DNA from: Clostridia bacterium
Lineage (GTDB): Bacteria > Bacillota > Clostridia > Oscillospirales > CAG-272
Assembly (NCBI GenBank): GCA_017456685.1
Contig: JAFTIV010000030.1
Coordinates: 1 to 23,247 of the forward strand
Direction of reading: 5' to 3'
Length of the DNA: 23,247 nucleotides
The notes beneath the pieces are model-generated. The model had not been told where the DNA came from, did not search any database, and was given only the letters and a program-made list of their open reading frames with translations. The translations under genes were made by a program, and so were the position numbers. Position 1 is the first letter of the stretch. Each line of letters opens with the position of its first letter. This document shows positions 21,922 through 23,247 of this stretch, in pieces.

Positions 21922-23247
21922 ATGCTTAAAAAATTGTTTTTAGGCAGGACCGTTTTGATTGAAAAGCTAAAGGAAGCAACAAAGAGCGTATTGCCTATTT
22001 CGGCAATAGTTCTACTATTATGCCTTACAATCGCTCCTATTGAAATTTCGCATTTCACATCATTTTTATTTGGCTCTGCTTTGCTAATTTTAGGTATAAG
22101 CCTATTTACCCTTGGTGCTGAGGTTTCGATGACACCTATGGGAGAATATGTCGGTGCGCAAATGACTCGCTCGAAGAAGATTTGGCTTATTGTTTTGCTA
22201 TCCTTTGTGGTTGGCTTTATGATAACAATGTCCGAGCCTGACCTTCAAATTCTTGCAGGCTATGTGCCATCAATCAAGCCATCAATGCTCTTGATTTTAT
22301 CGGTGTCGGCAGGCGTTGGAATTTTTCTTGTAATTGCAATGCTCCGCATACTTTTTGGAATAAATTTAAAGTGGCTTTTGCTCGGCTTTTACATTATTGC
22401 ATTCACTCTTGCGTGCTTTGTCCGTCCTGATTTCTGGGCTGTAGCCTTTGACTCGGGCGGAGTTACAACAGGACCTATGACTGTTCCGTTTGTTATGGCA
22501 CTTGGCGTGGGTGTGTCGTCAATTCGTTCCGACGACAAGGAGTCCTCCGACTCATTTGGTCTTGTTGCTCTTTGCTCTGTTGGACCTATTGTCGCAGTTC
22601 TTATTCTCGGTCTTATCTATAGTCCCGAGAGCACAAGCGCGGAAATTTTCTCCGCCATTGAAATGGAGAGCTCTCGTGAGCTTGGCTGGAATTACATCTC
22701 AAGCCTTCCTCACTATCTTTTAGAGGTTTGCAAGACGGTTTTACCTATCGTTGCATTCTTCTTCATCTATCAAGTCTTTACTAAGCCTCTTGGCAAAAAG
22801 GCACTTCTCAAAATTGCCATAGGACTTATGTACACCTTTGTCGGTCTCGTTTTGTTCCTTACTGGTGCAAATGTCGGCTTTATGCCTGCGGGCTATCTTA
22901 TCGGTCAGGGCTTAGGCGGTATGGGGGTGCTCTCCTTTATCGTAATCCCTATTGGTATGATTATCGGTTATTTTATAGTTGCTGCAGAGCCTGCAGTGCA
23001 GGTTTTACAGACACAGGTTGAGGATGTTACCTCAGGTGCTATCCCTAAAAGGGCGCTTGCATTTGCGCTTGAGATTGGTGTTGCTATTTCCGTTGGAATT
23101 GCAATGCTAAGAGCGCTAACCGGTGTATCGATTATGTATTTCCTTATTCCAGGATATATAATCGCATTTGTCCTAACCTTCTTTGTTCACGAAATATTCA
23201 CATCTATAGCATTTGACTCTGGTGGAGTTGCCTCTGGTGATATGACC
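21922..23247 (+). CDS. DUF1538 family membrane protein, 3' end cut by window edge
   Basis: The frame runs from an ATG with an AAGGA site to the window edge without a stop, 442 codons. The protein is very hydrophobic, with about ten or more membrane segments. It carries the DUF1538 hallmark FDSGGVTTGPMTVPF at residue 176 and a second copy, FDSGGVASGDMT, at residue 431, so it is built of two repeats of roughly 220-250 residues, each ending in this motif. An acidic and serine-rich cytoplasmic-looking stretch (RSDDKESSDS) follows the first copy. The family is uncharacterised; the duplicated Gly-rich FDSGG element within membrane segments resembles a transporter or channel. From memory, such genes are often followed by a P-II-like regulator, which would lie beyond this window. 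It has its own promoter and diverges from the citrate synthase operon. Confidence 0.85.
   Translation, partial: MLKKLFLGRTVLIEKLKEATKSVLPISAIVLLLCLTIAPIEISHFTSFLFGSALLILGISLFTLGAEVSMTPMGEYVGAQMTRSKKIWLIVLLSFVVGFMITMSEPDLQILAGYVPSIKPSMLLILSVSAGVGIFLVIAMLRILFGINLKWLLLGFYIIAFTLACFVRPDFWAVAFDSGGVTTGPMTVPFVMALGVGVSSIRSDDKESSDSFGLVALCSVGPIVAVLILGLIYSPESTSAEIFSAIEMESSRELGWNYISSLPHYLLEVCKTVLPIVAFFFIYQVFTKPLGKKALLKIAIGLMYTFVGLVLFLTGANVGFMPAGYLIGQGLGGMGVLSFIVIPIGMIIGYFIVAAEPAVQVLQTQVEDVTSGAIPKRALAFALEIGVAISVGIAMLRALTGVSIMYFLIPGYIIAFVLTFFVHEIFTSIAFDSGGVASGDMT

Overview
The window looks like chromosomal DNA of a low-GC Gram-positive anaerobe of the class Clostridia, probably an uncultured gut lineage. 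The basis is strong AGGAGG-type ribosome sites, sigma-A promoters with exact 17-base spacers, BspA-like leucine-rich-repeat secreted proteins, a FeoA/FeoB/Cys-rich FeoB partner cluster, and a citrate synthase of the homocitrate/isopropylmalate-synthase type instead of a classical one. No rRNA, tRNA, CRISPR array, transposase or phage gene is visible.

Layout, left to right. 1-890: the 3' part of a HEPN-domain gene in AT-rich DNA, then a gene-free stretch with a terminator and a set of inverted repeats in front of a promoter. 892-3051 (+): a secreted leucine-rich-repeat protein and a small membrane-anchored protein. 3096-7275 (-): a probable two-gene operon of a cytoplasmic GH106-like glycoside hydrolase followed by an alkaline phosphatase lipoprotein. 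7373-10419: ywlG (-), diverging from gpmI (+), then an RluA-type pseudouridine synthase (+). 10487-13417 (-): the ferrous iron uptake operon feoA-feoB-FeoB-associated Cys-rich protein, with three GTTAGC-N4-GCTAAC palindromes. 13686-16065: a second leucine-rich-repeat secreted protein (-), diverging from an AraC-family regulator (+). 16288-21709 (-): probable Re-citrate synthase, aconitase, phosphoglucomutase and an iron-type DtxR regulator, all in one direction. 21922-end (+): a DUF1538 membrane protein cut by the window edge.

How the parts connect. Iron is the clearest theme. The window holds a Feo transporter operon, a DtxR-family repressor keeping the primary iron-site residues (Met9, Cys100, Glu103, His104), and a [4Fe-4S] aconitase apparently in the same transcription unit as that repressor. 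Two of the three feo palindromes sit exactly 2 bases before the ribosome site of feoA and of feoB, and all three lie downstream of the predicted transcription start. Either a DtxR roadblock or an RNA-level control could explain this. Citrate synthase plus aconitase would supply the first steps of the oxidative branch toward 2-oxoglutarate and glutamate; no isocitrate dehydrogenase is in the window.

The two secreted leucine-rich-repeat proteins, about 11 kb apart and on opposite strands, have dissimilar N-terminal halves but share a roughly 150-residue C-terminal module that is about 70% identical by hand alignment. That module, the palindrome geometry of the feo operon and the regulator-enzyme operon are the most rewarding places to look further.
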